A stretch of DNA of 62,299 bases from Streptomyces alkaliterrae (GTDB lineage Bacteria > Actinomycetota > Actinomycetes > Streptomycetales > Streptomycetaceae). The position numbers and the translations under genes were made by a program. The notes under the pieces were generated by a model. It was not told the origin of the DNA. It saw nothing but the letters and a program-made list of their open reading frames with translations, and searched no databases. Below, in pieces: positions 24,037 to 31,199 of the stretch; the stretch's first letter is position 1; the number at the start of each line of letters is the position of its first letter. The stretch covers positions 1-62,299 of the forward strand of contig NZ_VJYK02000001.1 of NCBI RefSeq assembly GCF_007097205.2, written 5' to 3'.

Positions 24037-24351
24037 TCATACATGCCCCTTCTTGTGTCGTTCGGCAGCGAGAGTGGTCACGGCGCCGATATGGGCACCT
24101 TCCGGGCTACCGCTGTAAAGTGCCTCATTGCGCTGCATCACGCATGTGTCGCACACCGGTTGAGGCGCGGAGCGCTTGACGGCTTCCGGGTCGGGGTTCG
24201 GGTTATGCCTTGCCTTGCCATCGACAAGCACCGCGTCGGGCGGGTACCCGGTTTCAGGGTCGATCCGAATCGTATTCACGCACTCAGGGCATGCAGTGAA
24301 CCCCCGCTTACAGTTGACGCACGCCATAAGCGCAAGATAGTCGCCGGTCAT
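24037..24351 (-). CDS. Zinc-ribbon-like phage protein
   Basis: A 104-residue protein with three Cys pairs: CVNC, CPEC (residues ~11-24) and CDTC (~68), a layout typical of zinc ribbons. The start overlaps the preceding stop by ATGA, so it is translationally coupled. The C-terminus is basic (AERHKKGHV). Function unknown. Confidence 0.75.
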   Translation of the reverse strand: MTGDYLALMACVNCKRGFTACPECVNTIRIDPETGYPPDAVLVDGKARHNPNPDPEAVKRSAPQPVCDTCVMQRNEALYSGSPEGAHIGAVTTLAAERHKKGHV

Positions 24352-24716
24352 CGTTCGCCCTCTTCTTCGTCGTCGCGCTCTTCGAAGGTCACATGCGTTT
24401 CCATGTCATCGCTGAACACATGGACAGTGCCCACACCAGTAACGCCGTGCAGCGTGATGCCCTGAGACTCCGCGCGTTCCTCAAGAGGCTGCCCCAGGTC
24501 CCACGCGGCCCGTAGCCTGTCGATGTGCTCTTGCGTCCAGCGTGCGCACAGTTCAGCCGCGAAACGCGTACCGGAGTGCTTCGCCTTTGCTGCGAACCGT
24601 TCGTCAGCTTCCTTACTCAGCGTCAGCGTCGCGAGAAGTCCGTTCAGTTGCTCGTACGAGATATCCAGCGTGATGCGCCTCATGTGCCGCTGGTCGCTGT
24701 TGTCTGCGACTCCCAC
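24348..24716 (-). CDS. Phage hypothetical protein
   Basis: A 122-residue protein from GTG 24716, which follows GAGGAGGTGG at ideal spacing. N-terminal segment RRITLDISYEQLNGLLATL, helical middle, acidic C-terminus (EERDDEEEGE). First gene of a two-gene operon immediately after palindrome copy 6. No domain recognised. Confidence 0.75.
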   Translation of the reverse strand: MGVADNSDQRHMRRITLDISYEQLNGLLATLTLSKEADERFAAKAKHSGTRFAAELCARWTQEHIDRLRAAWDLGQPLEERAESQGITLHGVTGVGTVHVFSDDMETHVTFEERDDEEEGER

Positions 24717-24732
24717 AACTCCACCTCCTCAC

Positions 24733-24754
24733 CAGTGACTCACGTGAGTCACTG
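24733..24754. repeat. Dispersed palindrome copy 6 (symmetrical variant)
   Basis: AGTGACTCACGTGAGTCACT with one flanking C/G pair: two bases in each arm differ from the other copies (CC to GT on the left, GG to AC on the right), so the dyad stays perfect. 16 nt upstream of the GTG at 24716, just downstream of a terminator. Confidence 0.92.
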
Positions 24755-24765
24755 CCACCCTTATG

Positions 24766-24808
24766 GGGAAGCCTCCGGGCCTTTGCTGTGAAGAGCCGGA
24801 GGCTTCCC
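24766..24808 (-). terminator. Terminator after the long charged protein
   Basis: 13-bp arms GGGAAGCCTCCGG and its complement over a 17-nt loop, 17 nt after the stop at 24826. Confidence 0.9.
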
Positions 24809-24825
24809 GTGTGATCAGCCGTTCC

Positions 24826-26250
24826 TTACGCCTTGAGTTCCTTGCGGAGCGTGGACAGCAGTGCCGTCAGTTCGTCCAATGCTTCTTCTTGTTCTTCGGC
24901 GTTCTCGATGGCCTTAATCTCCTTAACGTGCTTCTTCCATGAGTTCTTCATCCTCTGGAGGTATGCCGCACGCTTCTCCTTGGGGCTCTTCTCTTCCGTG
25001 GTGCCGCCGCCCAGCGTTTCGGCAGCTTCTTCCTCGGAGAGTTCGCCCGCCTTTACGGCGTCCTCAACCTTCTTGCGCTCAAGTGCCTTCTTCTCGCGGG
25101 TGGCCTTCGCGATCTCGGCGCGAGTCTGCTTCGGCAGGGCCTTGCCTGCCTCTTCGTAGTGCTTGAAAACTGCCTCGGACGGCTTGAGGTCCGGGTAAGC
25201 GTCAAGGGCCTTCGCGAACCGCTTACGCTCCTCAAGCGTTTCGGGGGTTTCCTGGTCAAGTGCTCGAACGTAGCCGACCACCACGTCCGTCATCGCGTTA
25301 CGGACATCCTTCTTGATATCCCCGATCGCCTCACGGATGATGTCAGCCGTTTCGTCCGTACCCTCTTCCGGAAGCCCCTTGAGAACCGCGTCATAGACCG
25401 CCGAAGCGGCCTTCTTGGCTTGGTCGCTGCGGGCGGTAAGGTCCGGGTCGTCATCCTTGTCAAGAATGTGAGTCCGAATGTCGAAGATCGCTTCGGCCAC
25501 CTCCTTACCACGCGCGAACTTCTGCGCAGCAACTTCCTTTACCTTCTCGGCAGCCGCAACGATCCGATCGGGCACACCCTCAGCCTTCATGAAGTCCTGA
25601 GTACCCTTGACAACGATCTCCGGGTCCTTCTTGGAGCCCTTTGCATCAGTCGGCTTCTTCGCGTCCGCCTTCGCCTTCTTGGCGTCCTTCTCCGCCTTCT
25701 CCGCCTCAGCGCGAAGCTTCGCCTTGATGGCGGCAGCACCGGTTCCGGTGATCTTGGGGATTGCGGCGTTAATACCCTCCGCCAGTTCCTTGGCGGAATC
25801 GTCCTTACCCTCAGCGATGAGCGACCGCAGACGCTCAATGTCTGCCCGGATTTCCTCGGCGGCCTTCTCTTGTTCAGCCTTCTTCATCGGTGCGTTCTTC
25901 GCGGCCATGGCGTCCGTCTCCGTCTTCTCTTCGGCGGTGCCGGTAACAGGCTTTGCTACTCGGCGAGTCACGGTGCGGTTCAACCCCGGAATCGAGACCT
26001 GTTCCTCGGCGATCTCAACCGGGCCGGTAGGGACCAGCTTGCTGCACTTGATGCAGAGTTCAAGGTGGGGCTTCTGCTCATGCGCCTGCCCCCACGAGCG
26101 AAGGGGAGTCTTCGTGCGCGTCGGACAGTAGGGGACGTTGCGACCATCGGCGTCAACGTCCTTGATGGCGTGGATAGCCCCGGTGCCGGTACCCGCACTG
26201 CCGACGCGGACGTCTCCGCGAACCTCACTCAGCTTGAGCTTTCCAGCCAT
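24826..26250 (-). CDS. Long Lys/Ala/Glu-rich phage protein
   Basis: A 474-residue protein. The N-terminal ~100 residues carry CPTR and CIKC pairs (a possible zinc site). The rest is highly charged helix and coiled coil (EAEKAEKDAKKAKADAKK near residue 190) with a more globular middle (DFMKAEGVPDRIVAAAEKV) and a Lys-rich C-terminus. ATG 26250 was preferred over 26256 because GGGGAG is 7 nt upstream. It sits alone between terminators among early genes, not in the head module, so a scaffold role is unlikely. I do not recognise it. Confidence 0.8.
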   Translation of the reverse strand: MAGKLKLSEVRGDVRVGSAGTGTGAIHAIKDVDADGRNVPYCPTRTKTPLRSWGQAHEQKPHLELCIKCSKLVPTGPVEIAEEQVSIPGLNRTVTRRVAKPVTGTAEEKTETDAMAAKNAPMKKAEQEKAAEEIRADIERLRSLIAEGKDDSAKELAEGINAAIPKITGTGAAAIKAKLRAEAEKAEKDAKKAKADAKKPTDAKGSKKDPEIVVKGTQDFMKAEGVPDRIVAAAEKVKEVAAQKFARGKEVAEAIFDIRTHILDKDDDPDLTARSDQAKKAASAVYDAVLKGLPEEGTDETADIIREAIGDIKKDVRNAMTDVVVGYVRALDQETPETLEERKRFAKALDAYPDLKPSEAVFKHYEEAGKALPKQTRAEIAKATREKKALERKKVEDAVKAGELSEEEAAETLGGGTTEEKSPKEKRAAYLQRMKNSWKKHVKEIKAIENAEEQEEALDELTALLSTLRKELKA

Positions 26251-26336
26251 CGTCATACTCCCCGCATCCTTCTCGACTCCGCTCCGTGCGGCGCCGTGCG
26301 GGGCCAACCATGGCACACGCGCGCGCGTGCGCGCAA

Positions 26337-26362
26337 GGCACCGACTCACGTGAGTCGGTGCC
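26337..26362. repeat. Dispersed palindrome copy 7
   Basis: Perfect 26-bp palindrome between a terminator (26377-26408) and the start at 26250, 86 nt upstream of that start. Confidence 0.95.
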
Positions 26363-26376
26363 CCGAAACCAAGAAG

Positions 26377-26408
26377 GCCCCCTACCTGCACGGATGCAGA
26401 TAGGGGGC
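26377..26408 (-). terminator. Terminator after the dNMP kinase
   Basis: Arms GCCCCCTA/TAGGGGGC plus CTGCA/TGCAG around a short loop, followed on the leftward strand by CTTCTTGG. Confidence 0.9.
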
Positions 26409-26431
26409 TCTTGTGTTCGAGTGCCATCGAG

Positions 26432-26995
26432 TCAAATCAGTTGGTCTGCAAGGGAGTTGAGGTCTGCGACGGTTCCCATGTTGGCAATCGTCACGTCGAC
26501 CGGGTATCCGTCTAGCTCCGTCTCGCTCACGTGGCCGGGGCCCCTATCCCGCACTCCGGGACGGGTGACTCTGACCATGCGGAACCCAGCGGCGCGCAGC
26601 GCACGCGCTTCGTTCTCATAGCGGCAATCGGTGACTACGACAGGGAGACTCCACATGTCCGCTACGGCGATCTTGTCGAGTGCGATGCTGAGCCAGTATC
26701 CGGGCTCTTGATCCCGTACGGCATGGCCGACCCGCTGTAGCGTTCGGCGGACCTCGGGGAAACGATTCTTTGCTTCTTCCCAACCGTGCCGCTTGATGAT
26801 CGCGCCGAGACGGACGGGAAGGGGGCCGTATCCGGTCGGTTCGTAGGTCACGATGGGGTCAGCACGCAAGACCAGCTCCTTGAGTGGGTCTGCGAGAGCC
26901 ACGCGCGTGTAAGCGTGTCGGCCGACCAGTCGAGCGGCAATCGTGTCCTTTCCGGCCCGTGCGCGTCCGATAAGGGCAATGTGCGGATATCCCAT
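26432..26995 (-). CDS. Deoxynucleoside monophosphate kinase-like P-loop protein
   Basis: A 187-residue protein with a Walker A-type loop GRARAGKDTIA at residues ~10-20, a base/sugar-binding region (ALADPLKEL) and VVVTDCRYENEARAL, as in phage dNMP kinases. It would phosphorylate dNMPs for phage DNA synthesis. ATG 26995 is preceded by GGGAGC, but that site is the 3' arm of a stable hairpin (27003-27045), so translation may be structure-controlled. It lies downstream of the lysis genes. Confidence 0.85.
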   Translation of the reverse strand: MGYPHIALIGRARAGKDTIAARLVGRHAYTRVALADPLKELVLRADPIVTYEPTGYGPLPVRLGAIIKRHGWEEAKNRFPEVRRTLQRVGHAVRDQEPGYWLSIALDKIAVADMWSLPVVVTDCRYENEARALRAAGFRMVRVTRPGVRDRGPGHVSETELDGYPVDVTIANMGTVADLNSLADQLI

Positions 26996-27002
26996 GGCGT
27001 TA

Positions 27003-27045
27003 GCTCCCGTGGCGTGCGACTACTCCTGTCGTAGGCCACGGGAGC
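27003..27045 (-). promoter_or_regulatory. Hairpin covering the dNMP kinase ribosome binding site
   Basis: An 11-bp perfect inverted repeat GCTCCCGTGGC/GCCACGGGAGC with a 21-nt loop. On the leftward transcript the second arm contains the GGGAGC site 8 nt before the ATG at 26995. There is no T-tract. It may act as a terminator/attenuator for the holin gene or repress kinase translation. Confidence 0.6.
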
Positions 27046-27056
27046 GCCCGCGTTGC

Positions 27057-27272
27057 CTACTGTCGGTACCGGGAAGCGAGACCGGCAGTCTCAAGCGCGT
27101 CCACGGTCTTGCCGTTCTCTACTCGCTGCACCGCCTCACCAGTACCGAGAACCGCCGCAGCGACACCCAGAATGAGCGCGGACGGCAGTGACGGCACGTA
27201 GTGCGCAACCAGCGCGAGAACGGCCACTAGAACGGCGTACAGCCGCGTTGCGTGCTCCTTGGCAAAAGTCAT
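27057..27272 (-). CDS. Holin-like membrane protein
   Basis: A 71-residue protein from ATG 27272 (AAAGGAG upstream) with two membrane helices (about 11-28 and 31-48) and a polar C-terminus. Size, topology and position directly after the endolysin support a holin role; sequence alone does not prove it. Confidence 0.75.
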   Translation of the reverse strand: MTFAKEHATRLYAVLVAVLALVAHYVPSLPSALILGVAAAVLGTGEAVQRVENGKTVDALETAGLASRYRQ

Positions 27273-27383
27273 GCGCCAACTCCTTTTCATGTATACACAG
27301 GGTGAGATTCGCCCGGTGGCCGGCATCCGGCTAACCGGGTCAGAAACGGACATAGGTGGTTCCGCGGTACTGACGCAGCGTGA

Positions 27384-28319
27384 TTACACATGAGGCACCT
27401 TGAGCGCGTCCCACTGCCTCTTTCCGGGCCATCCGTCGCAGTAGGCGGGCGCGTCTCCTAGTTTGCGCTGCCACTTCCGGAAGCTCTCCCGATCGGCGTT
27501 AGTCCACTGAGGTCCGGGGCCGGACCGGTAGGCGGAACACCCCTCCGCTACGAGACGCTTACCCATTGCCGTAACAACAGGACTCTTAGGGTTCCTCTTA
27601 AACCAGGCAGCACCCGGGAACGGCTGATATACGGGGGTTCGCTTCGGCTGAGGTCCGGGAATTTTGAGACGCTGACCGGGACGGATGAGATACGGGGCCC
27701 GAATACCGTTGAGGCTCGCAAGGTCCTGCCAGCGCACGCCAAGCTTGGCCCCGATCCGGGTAAGAGTGTCGCCAGACCGGACGGTATAGGCGCCTGCCGA
27801 ATCTCCCTTCTCGTCGGTCGCACCGGGCTCCAACGTGCCCGACCGAACGAGCGTGTAGAGCGCCGCACCGGGGCACTCGGTTGCGTAACCGTCCCGGTGG
27901 CCCCGAATTTCACTACCGGCCCCGCCGTGCCTTCGTAGGTAGGCAATCGCGTCGCGAATACCGTCTACCTGCGCCTTCGTAGGCACTGTGTGCCCCGCAC
28001 TGCCGACGAGCGCCAGGACCGCGTAATGATCCCTGTTCAGACCCGCGTTTCCGTTCGCTGCACACTGCACCCCGGCTCCGCGCCCCTCGAAGACGTAGCC
28101 ATGTTCACAGACGGCAACCGAATAGGCGATATCCGCCCAGCCCTGCCCATCCATGTGACTGTTCTGAATGCGGCGCACATAGGCGGCGCAAGTCGAGTGC
28201 TCACCGACTTCGTACCGGGTGCCGAGATAGTGAACCTTGACGCCCCGGGTCTTCGTTATCGGCGGATGAATGTTGGTGGGCTTACGCGCTCCCCATGCGG
28301 CGCGACTGACGAATTCCAC
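27384..28319 (-). CDS. Endolysin: N-acetylmuramoyl-L-alanine amidase with LysM and C-terminal wall-binding region
   Basis: A 311-residue enzyme. The amidase_2/PGRP domain (about 1-165) starts EFVSRAAWGARKP and carries the zinc ligands in VKVHYLGT and GHRDGYATECPG. A LysM domain follows (YTVRSGDTLTRIG...LIRPGQRLKIP, about 190-235), then a peptidoglycan-binding-like C-terminus (ESFRKWQRKLG, GWPGKRQWDAL). GTG 28319 has a perfect GGAGGT. No signal peptide is seen, so release depends on a holin. A hairpin lies in the leader. Confidence 0.95.
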   Translation of the reverse strand: MEFVSRAAWGARKPTNIHPPITKTRGVKVHYLGTRYEVGEHSTCAAYVRRIQNSHMDGQGWADIAYSVAVCEHGYVFEGRGAGVQCAANGNAGLNRDHYAVLALVGSAGHTVPTKAQVDGIRDAIAYLRRHGGAGSEIRGHRDGYATECPGAALYTLVRSGTLEPGATDEKGDSAGAYTVRSGDTLTRIGAKLGVRWQDLASLNGIRAPYLIRPGQRLKIPGPQPKRTPVYQPFPGAAWFKRNPKSPVVTAMGKRLVAEGCSAYRSGPGPQWTNADRESFRKWQRKLGDAPAYCDGWPGKRQWDALKVPHV

Positions 28320-28345
28320 GCGTGTACCTCCGTGAGAAATAGGAA

Positions 28346-28372
28346 GCCCCGCCGGGCGTATCCCGACGGGGC
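28346..28372 (-). terminator. Hairpin in the endolysin leader (attenuator or terminator)
   Basis: GCCCCG-C-CGGG and CCCG-A-CGGGGC pair with a single mismatch over a 5-nt loop. On the leftward strand it is followed by a pyrimidine-rich run (CTTCCTATTTCTC) before the endolysin ribosome binding site, and it lies downstream of palindrome copy 8. Confidence 0.65.
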
Positions 28373-28376
28373 GGAC

Positions 28377-28398
28377 CACCGACTCACGTGAGTCGGTG
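28377..28398. repeat. Dispersed palindrome copy 8
   Basis: Perfect 22-bp palindrome, 57 nt upstream of the endolysin start, with the leader hairpin in between; 30 nt after the stop at 28429. Confidence 0.95.
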
Positions 28399-28428
28399 CT
28401 TGGTGGTCTAGGTGGCTCTACTGGCGTA

Positions 28429-28671
28429 TTAGCGGCTCAGCAGCTCCGCAATCTGTGCGCGTAGTTCTGCGTTCTCTCGCCGCAGTGCGCGAACCTCAGC
28501 GTGAAGGTCGGCAAGCTCCTGTGACTGCCGCTCGACCTTGCTCCTGTACGCTTCCGCCTCTTCCTTCCATGACGCTTCCATTCCGGCGCGAAAGCGCCGC
28601 AGTGAGATTGCCAGGAATACAGCGAGCGGGATCACAACTTCGGCCACTCGATACAGGCGGTCTATGTCCAT
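28429..28671 (-). CDS. Membrane-anchored coiled-coil protein, possible lysis accessory
   Basis: An 80-residue protein: one membrane helix at about residues 8-24 (VAEVVIPLAVFLAISL), then a continuous heptad-rich coiled coil (VERQSQELADLHAEVRAL). Located between the tail genes and the endolysin, where second holins or spanin-like proteins often occur. Role inferred from position. Confidence 0.75.
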   Translation of the reverse strand: MDIDRLYRVAEVVIPLAVFLAISLRRFRAGMEASWKEEAEAYRSKVERQSQELADLHAEVRALRRENAELRAQIAELLSR

Positions 28672-28674
28672 GCC

Positions 28675-29277
28675 TCACCCCTCAACCGGGGTCAGCGCCC
28701 CATCGATGCGCGGGTTGCCGTCGTCTGATTCCTCTCGGTAGGTTCCCAGTGGAATACCTACCGAGATCGTGGGGAGGCCCATTCCGACCGTCAGGGATTG
28801 GCCGTTGAATGTCGCGCGTTTGTTGACTCGATAGAAAATCGCGATGTGCTTGTATACGGCCTCATCGTCGAATCCGACAGGCTGAGGGTGAATCCATGAA
28901 TACGCAACGTTGCGAGTCCATCCGTTTCCGGCGGAAGTGCGATCTAGAGTGATCTCCTTTGTTCGACCACCGGTAATGCCGCACTCCAACCAAAGCGTCA
29001 CCGACACATCAAGCGGGCCGCTCGTCCCCCAAGGGATGTGAAAAGGGATCGCGCAAATGACCACCGGCATATTGAGTCCGGTGGTATTGATGACTCCTAG
29101 CGCGTGGGTGGTCGATCCGGCTGGACCTTCAAGGGAGGGGCTTTGCATCATTCCACTTGGCAGCCTTTCATTCACGCTCCCAAGTTGCGGCTTCCGCTCA
29201 AGCGCGTTCAGGCGTCTTTTCAGATCGTTGATTTCAGCGACCAGCGAAGGCGGCAAAGTGTTAGCTTGGATTGGCAA
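28675..29277 (-). CDS. Minor tail / tail-tip protein candidate
   Basis: A 200-residue protein read from TTG 29277, because GGGAGG precedes it at 6 nt. A short N-terminal coiled coil (LVAEINDLKRRLNALERK) is followed by a beta-rich body (PVVICAIPFHIPW, VSVTLWLECGIT). The coiled coil plus beta layout resembles tail-tip proteins. It overlaps the previous tail gene by 17 bp. No named family recognised. Confidence 0.65.
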   Translation of the reverse strand: MPIQANTLPPSLVAEINDLKRRLNALERKPQLGSVNERLPSGMMQSPSLEGPAGSTTHALGVINTTGLNMPVVICAIPFHIPWGTSGPLDVSVTLWLECGITGGRTKEITLDRTSAGNGWTRNVAYSWIHPQPVGFDDEAVYKHIAIFYRVNKRATFNGQSLTVGMGLPTISVGIPLGTYREESDDGNPRIDGALTPVEG

Positions 29278-30349
29278 TGAAGGCCTCCCGACTGGCCAGA
29301 CTGAGCGACACGGTTTCCCCGCCTGTGGTATCGACGTCCACGCGCCGTTCCGTGATGACGAACTCATCGAGCAGCGCGACATAGCCCCCGGAGTCGACTA
29401 CTACCGTCCCTACGGCGCCAGGAATGAACTGACTGGGAGAGAAGCCGGGGTAGAGGGTCAGTGTCGGCACACCGATTGGCTTCCTGCCCAATGTGGCGAT
29501 TGCCGCCGCCTTCGGAATCAGCGAAGCTGTCGTCTTCGTGTCTGAGTACGTCGCTACCGACACCATGCGCGGGGTGTCGAGCGCGGGATTACTTGAGGAA
29601 GCGTAGGGCTTGGCGCCGCTTCCTAGGTCTGCTCCGAACGCGTAAGCGTGGGTGGTCAGTTGGGTACCGTCGTAGCTCACATTCGTGGCGTTGCAGTTCG
29701 CGCGGTGCTCAAGCTGAGGAAACGACAGGGAACCTCGCTGCGAGATGCGGAAGTGATGCCCGACGCGGCTCCCCTGTGTGTGCCAGAAGGACTCGTACCG
29801 GAAATCGAATCCGGTAATGTCGTCTGCCATTTCGTCAATTGCTTCGGCTATGCACTTGAATTCATAGAACGACCACGACCGTGTGCGGACGCGCCCGGTG
29901 TTCGTGATAGTGGAAGTGTCCGTCCCGATGCCGCCGTTGGCGTTGGCGTAACCAATCCATTCCCTGAGCAAAACGGCTTGATCCGTGCTCTTCCGCTTGT
30001 ATCCCGCCTTCGCATCTAGGTACCGGCGCCCGTAGTAGGAGTGGTAGCCGGACGCGTTGAGCGTCAACACACCTTCTCCAAGGTCCGCCGACGCGCCCCA
30101 GAGAACGCCACCCCACACCGGTTCTCCGTCACGTAGGACGACCAGGCCACTTCCACCAGGGGTGAGCGACCCCGCGTCCGCCTCGGGAGCGAACAACGGC
30201 ATACCTACCGTGGCGTCACCCGCAGCGTTAAGAGTTTCAACGTACGAGAGTCCCGTCACGGGCAGCGTGGTGACCACGGCGCCTGTCCGTAGGTTCGTCT
30301 GCACGACTGCATACTCGGCGTTCGGCACTACACCCACCTGTTCCGCCAC
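29261..30349 (-). CDS. Minor tail protein (siphovirus tail hub type)
   Basis: A 362-residue protein from GTG 30349. The N-terminal beta segments (LRTGAVVTTLPVTGLSYVE, LVVLRDGEPVWGGVLWG) are typical of the gp37/tail-hub-like minor tail proteins of siphophages; the C-terminus has PGAVGTVVVDSGGYVALLDEF-type strands. It would form the tail hub beneath the tape measure. It overlaps the upstream distal tail gene by 22 bp. Confidence 0.8.
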   Translation of the reverse strand: MAEQVGVVPNAEYAVVQTNLRTGAVVTTLPVTGLSYVETLNAAGDATVGMPLFAPEADAGSLTPGGSGLVVLRDGEPVWGGVLWGASADLGEGVLTLNASGYHSYYGRRYLDAKAGYKRKSTDQAVLLREWIGYANANGGIGTDTSTITNTGRVRTRSWSFYEFKCIAEAIDEMADDITGFDFRYESFWHTQGSRVGHHFRISQRGSLSFPQLEHRANCNATNVSYDGTQLTTHAYAFGADLGSGAKPYASSSNPALDTPRMVSVATYSDTKTTASLIPKAAAIATLGRKPIGVPTLTLYPGFSPSQFIPGAVGTVVVDSGGYVALLDEFVITERRVDVDTTGGETVSLSLASREAFIANPS

Positions 30350-31122
30350 GTGAACGTAGCCACGGTGGCTCGGCTTGTCGCTTCGCTATACAGCGCTAGC
30401 CTGTGCTCTCCGAAACGGTATTCAGGCCACGTGGAACCCGGAGTGATGCGGTGCTCAAAGGAGTTACCCGCGTCGCTCCGGACCGTGCGTGCCGCCGAGT
30501 CAATAGTGATGTTCCCGCCGTACGTGAGCCCAAAGAACTCCCCCGTTATCTCGTTGGTCAGTCTGCAATTCGACGCATTGTCGAGACGAATGACAGGCAG
30601 GGCAGGAATCGAACCCAACTGCGTGAAACTGAGCTTCGGATCATTCCCTCCCCACGGACTAGAGAGCGTGCGTGTTTCCAGCGCATCGCCATAGATGTGC
30701 GGGTCGGTGGCGAAGAACTCCACCACGACATTGCATACCCGGTGAGCGAAGTTCAGATCGAGCGGCGCGCTTCGCTTGCGCACCCGCGCGTTGACGAACG
30801 CCGTCCGGTCCGCCCCAATACCGGGAAACCGGAAACGCAATGGTCGCTCAGGCTGAGCGGGGCGGAACGCCGCATACACGGCACTCAGCGCGTTGGTGAA
30901 TTCGGCGCGGGTTGCCCCATAGACCTCCAATGTCAGCGTGACGGCGCGGCCGTCCATGTAGTCGTCACCGGGATAGAGGCCATGCCGCTGCACAAGCGTC
31001 AGGTCAGACGTGCGCATGTCCGGCAGGGACAGGAGACCATCAACCGCAACGAGCGAGATTGCGGAATCGGGCACCCCCATGACAAGCCCCCGGTATTCGC
31101 ACGTCCAGTCGCTCAGCTCCAC
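30328..31122 (-). CDS. Distal tail-like protein
   Basis: A 264-residue protein starting MELSDWTCEYRGLVMG. The pattern of an N-terminal domain with YPGDDYMDGRAVTLTLEVYG and VVVEFFATDPHIYG, then a galectin-like beta half (RLTNEITGEFFGLTYGG), fits Dit/distal tail proteins. GTG 31122 follows AAGGGGGG. It is directly downstream of the tape measure gene, as usual for siphophages, with palindrome copy 9 in between. Confidence 0.8.
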   Translation of the reverse strand: MELSDWTCEYRGLVMGVPDSAISLVAVDGLLSLPDMRTSDLTLVQRHGLYPGDDYMDGRAVTLTLEVYGATRAEFTNALSAVYAAFRPAQPERPLRFRFPGIGADRTAFVNARVRKRSAPLDLNFAHRVCNVVVEFFATDPHIYGDALETRTLSSPWGGNDPKLSFTQLGSIPALPVIRLDNASNCRLTNEITGEFFGLTYGGNITIDSAARTVRSDAGNSFEHRITPGSTWPEYRFGEHRLALYSEATSRATVATFTWRNRWV

Positions 31123-31144
31123 AACGCCCCCCTTTCTCTCATTT

Positions 31145-31174
31145 GGGGCACCGACTCACGTGAGTCGGTGCCCC
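31145..31174. repeat. Dispersed palindrome copy 9
   Basis: The longest standard form: a perfect 30-bp palindrome with GGGG/CCCC ends, 22 nt upstream of the distal tail start. Confidence 0.95.
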
Positions 31175-31177
31175 GTT

Positions 31178-31194
31178 GCTCACGTGAGTCGGTG
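31178..31194. repeat. Dispersed palindrome, partial copy beside copy 9
   Basis: CTCACGTGAGTCGGTG with the left arm truncated; only CTCAC/GTGAG remains symmetrical. It lies 3 nt from copy 9 and 5 nt after the tape measure stop, giving a tandem of one and a half sites. Confidence 0.85.
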
Positions 31195-31199
31195 ATCCG

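Noticed and set aside
21292-26362. Dispersed palindromes as the operon terminators
   Set aside because: At three sites a separate, stronger hairpin already ends the upstream gene and the palindrome lies after it, next to the next start. Terminator activity in addition is not excluded.
25159-26403. A 414-codon plus-strand frame opposite the long charged protein
   Set aside because: It is antisense to a gene with a strong ribosome binding site, starts inside it and encodes no recognisable domain.
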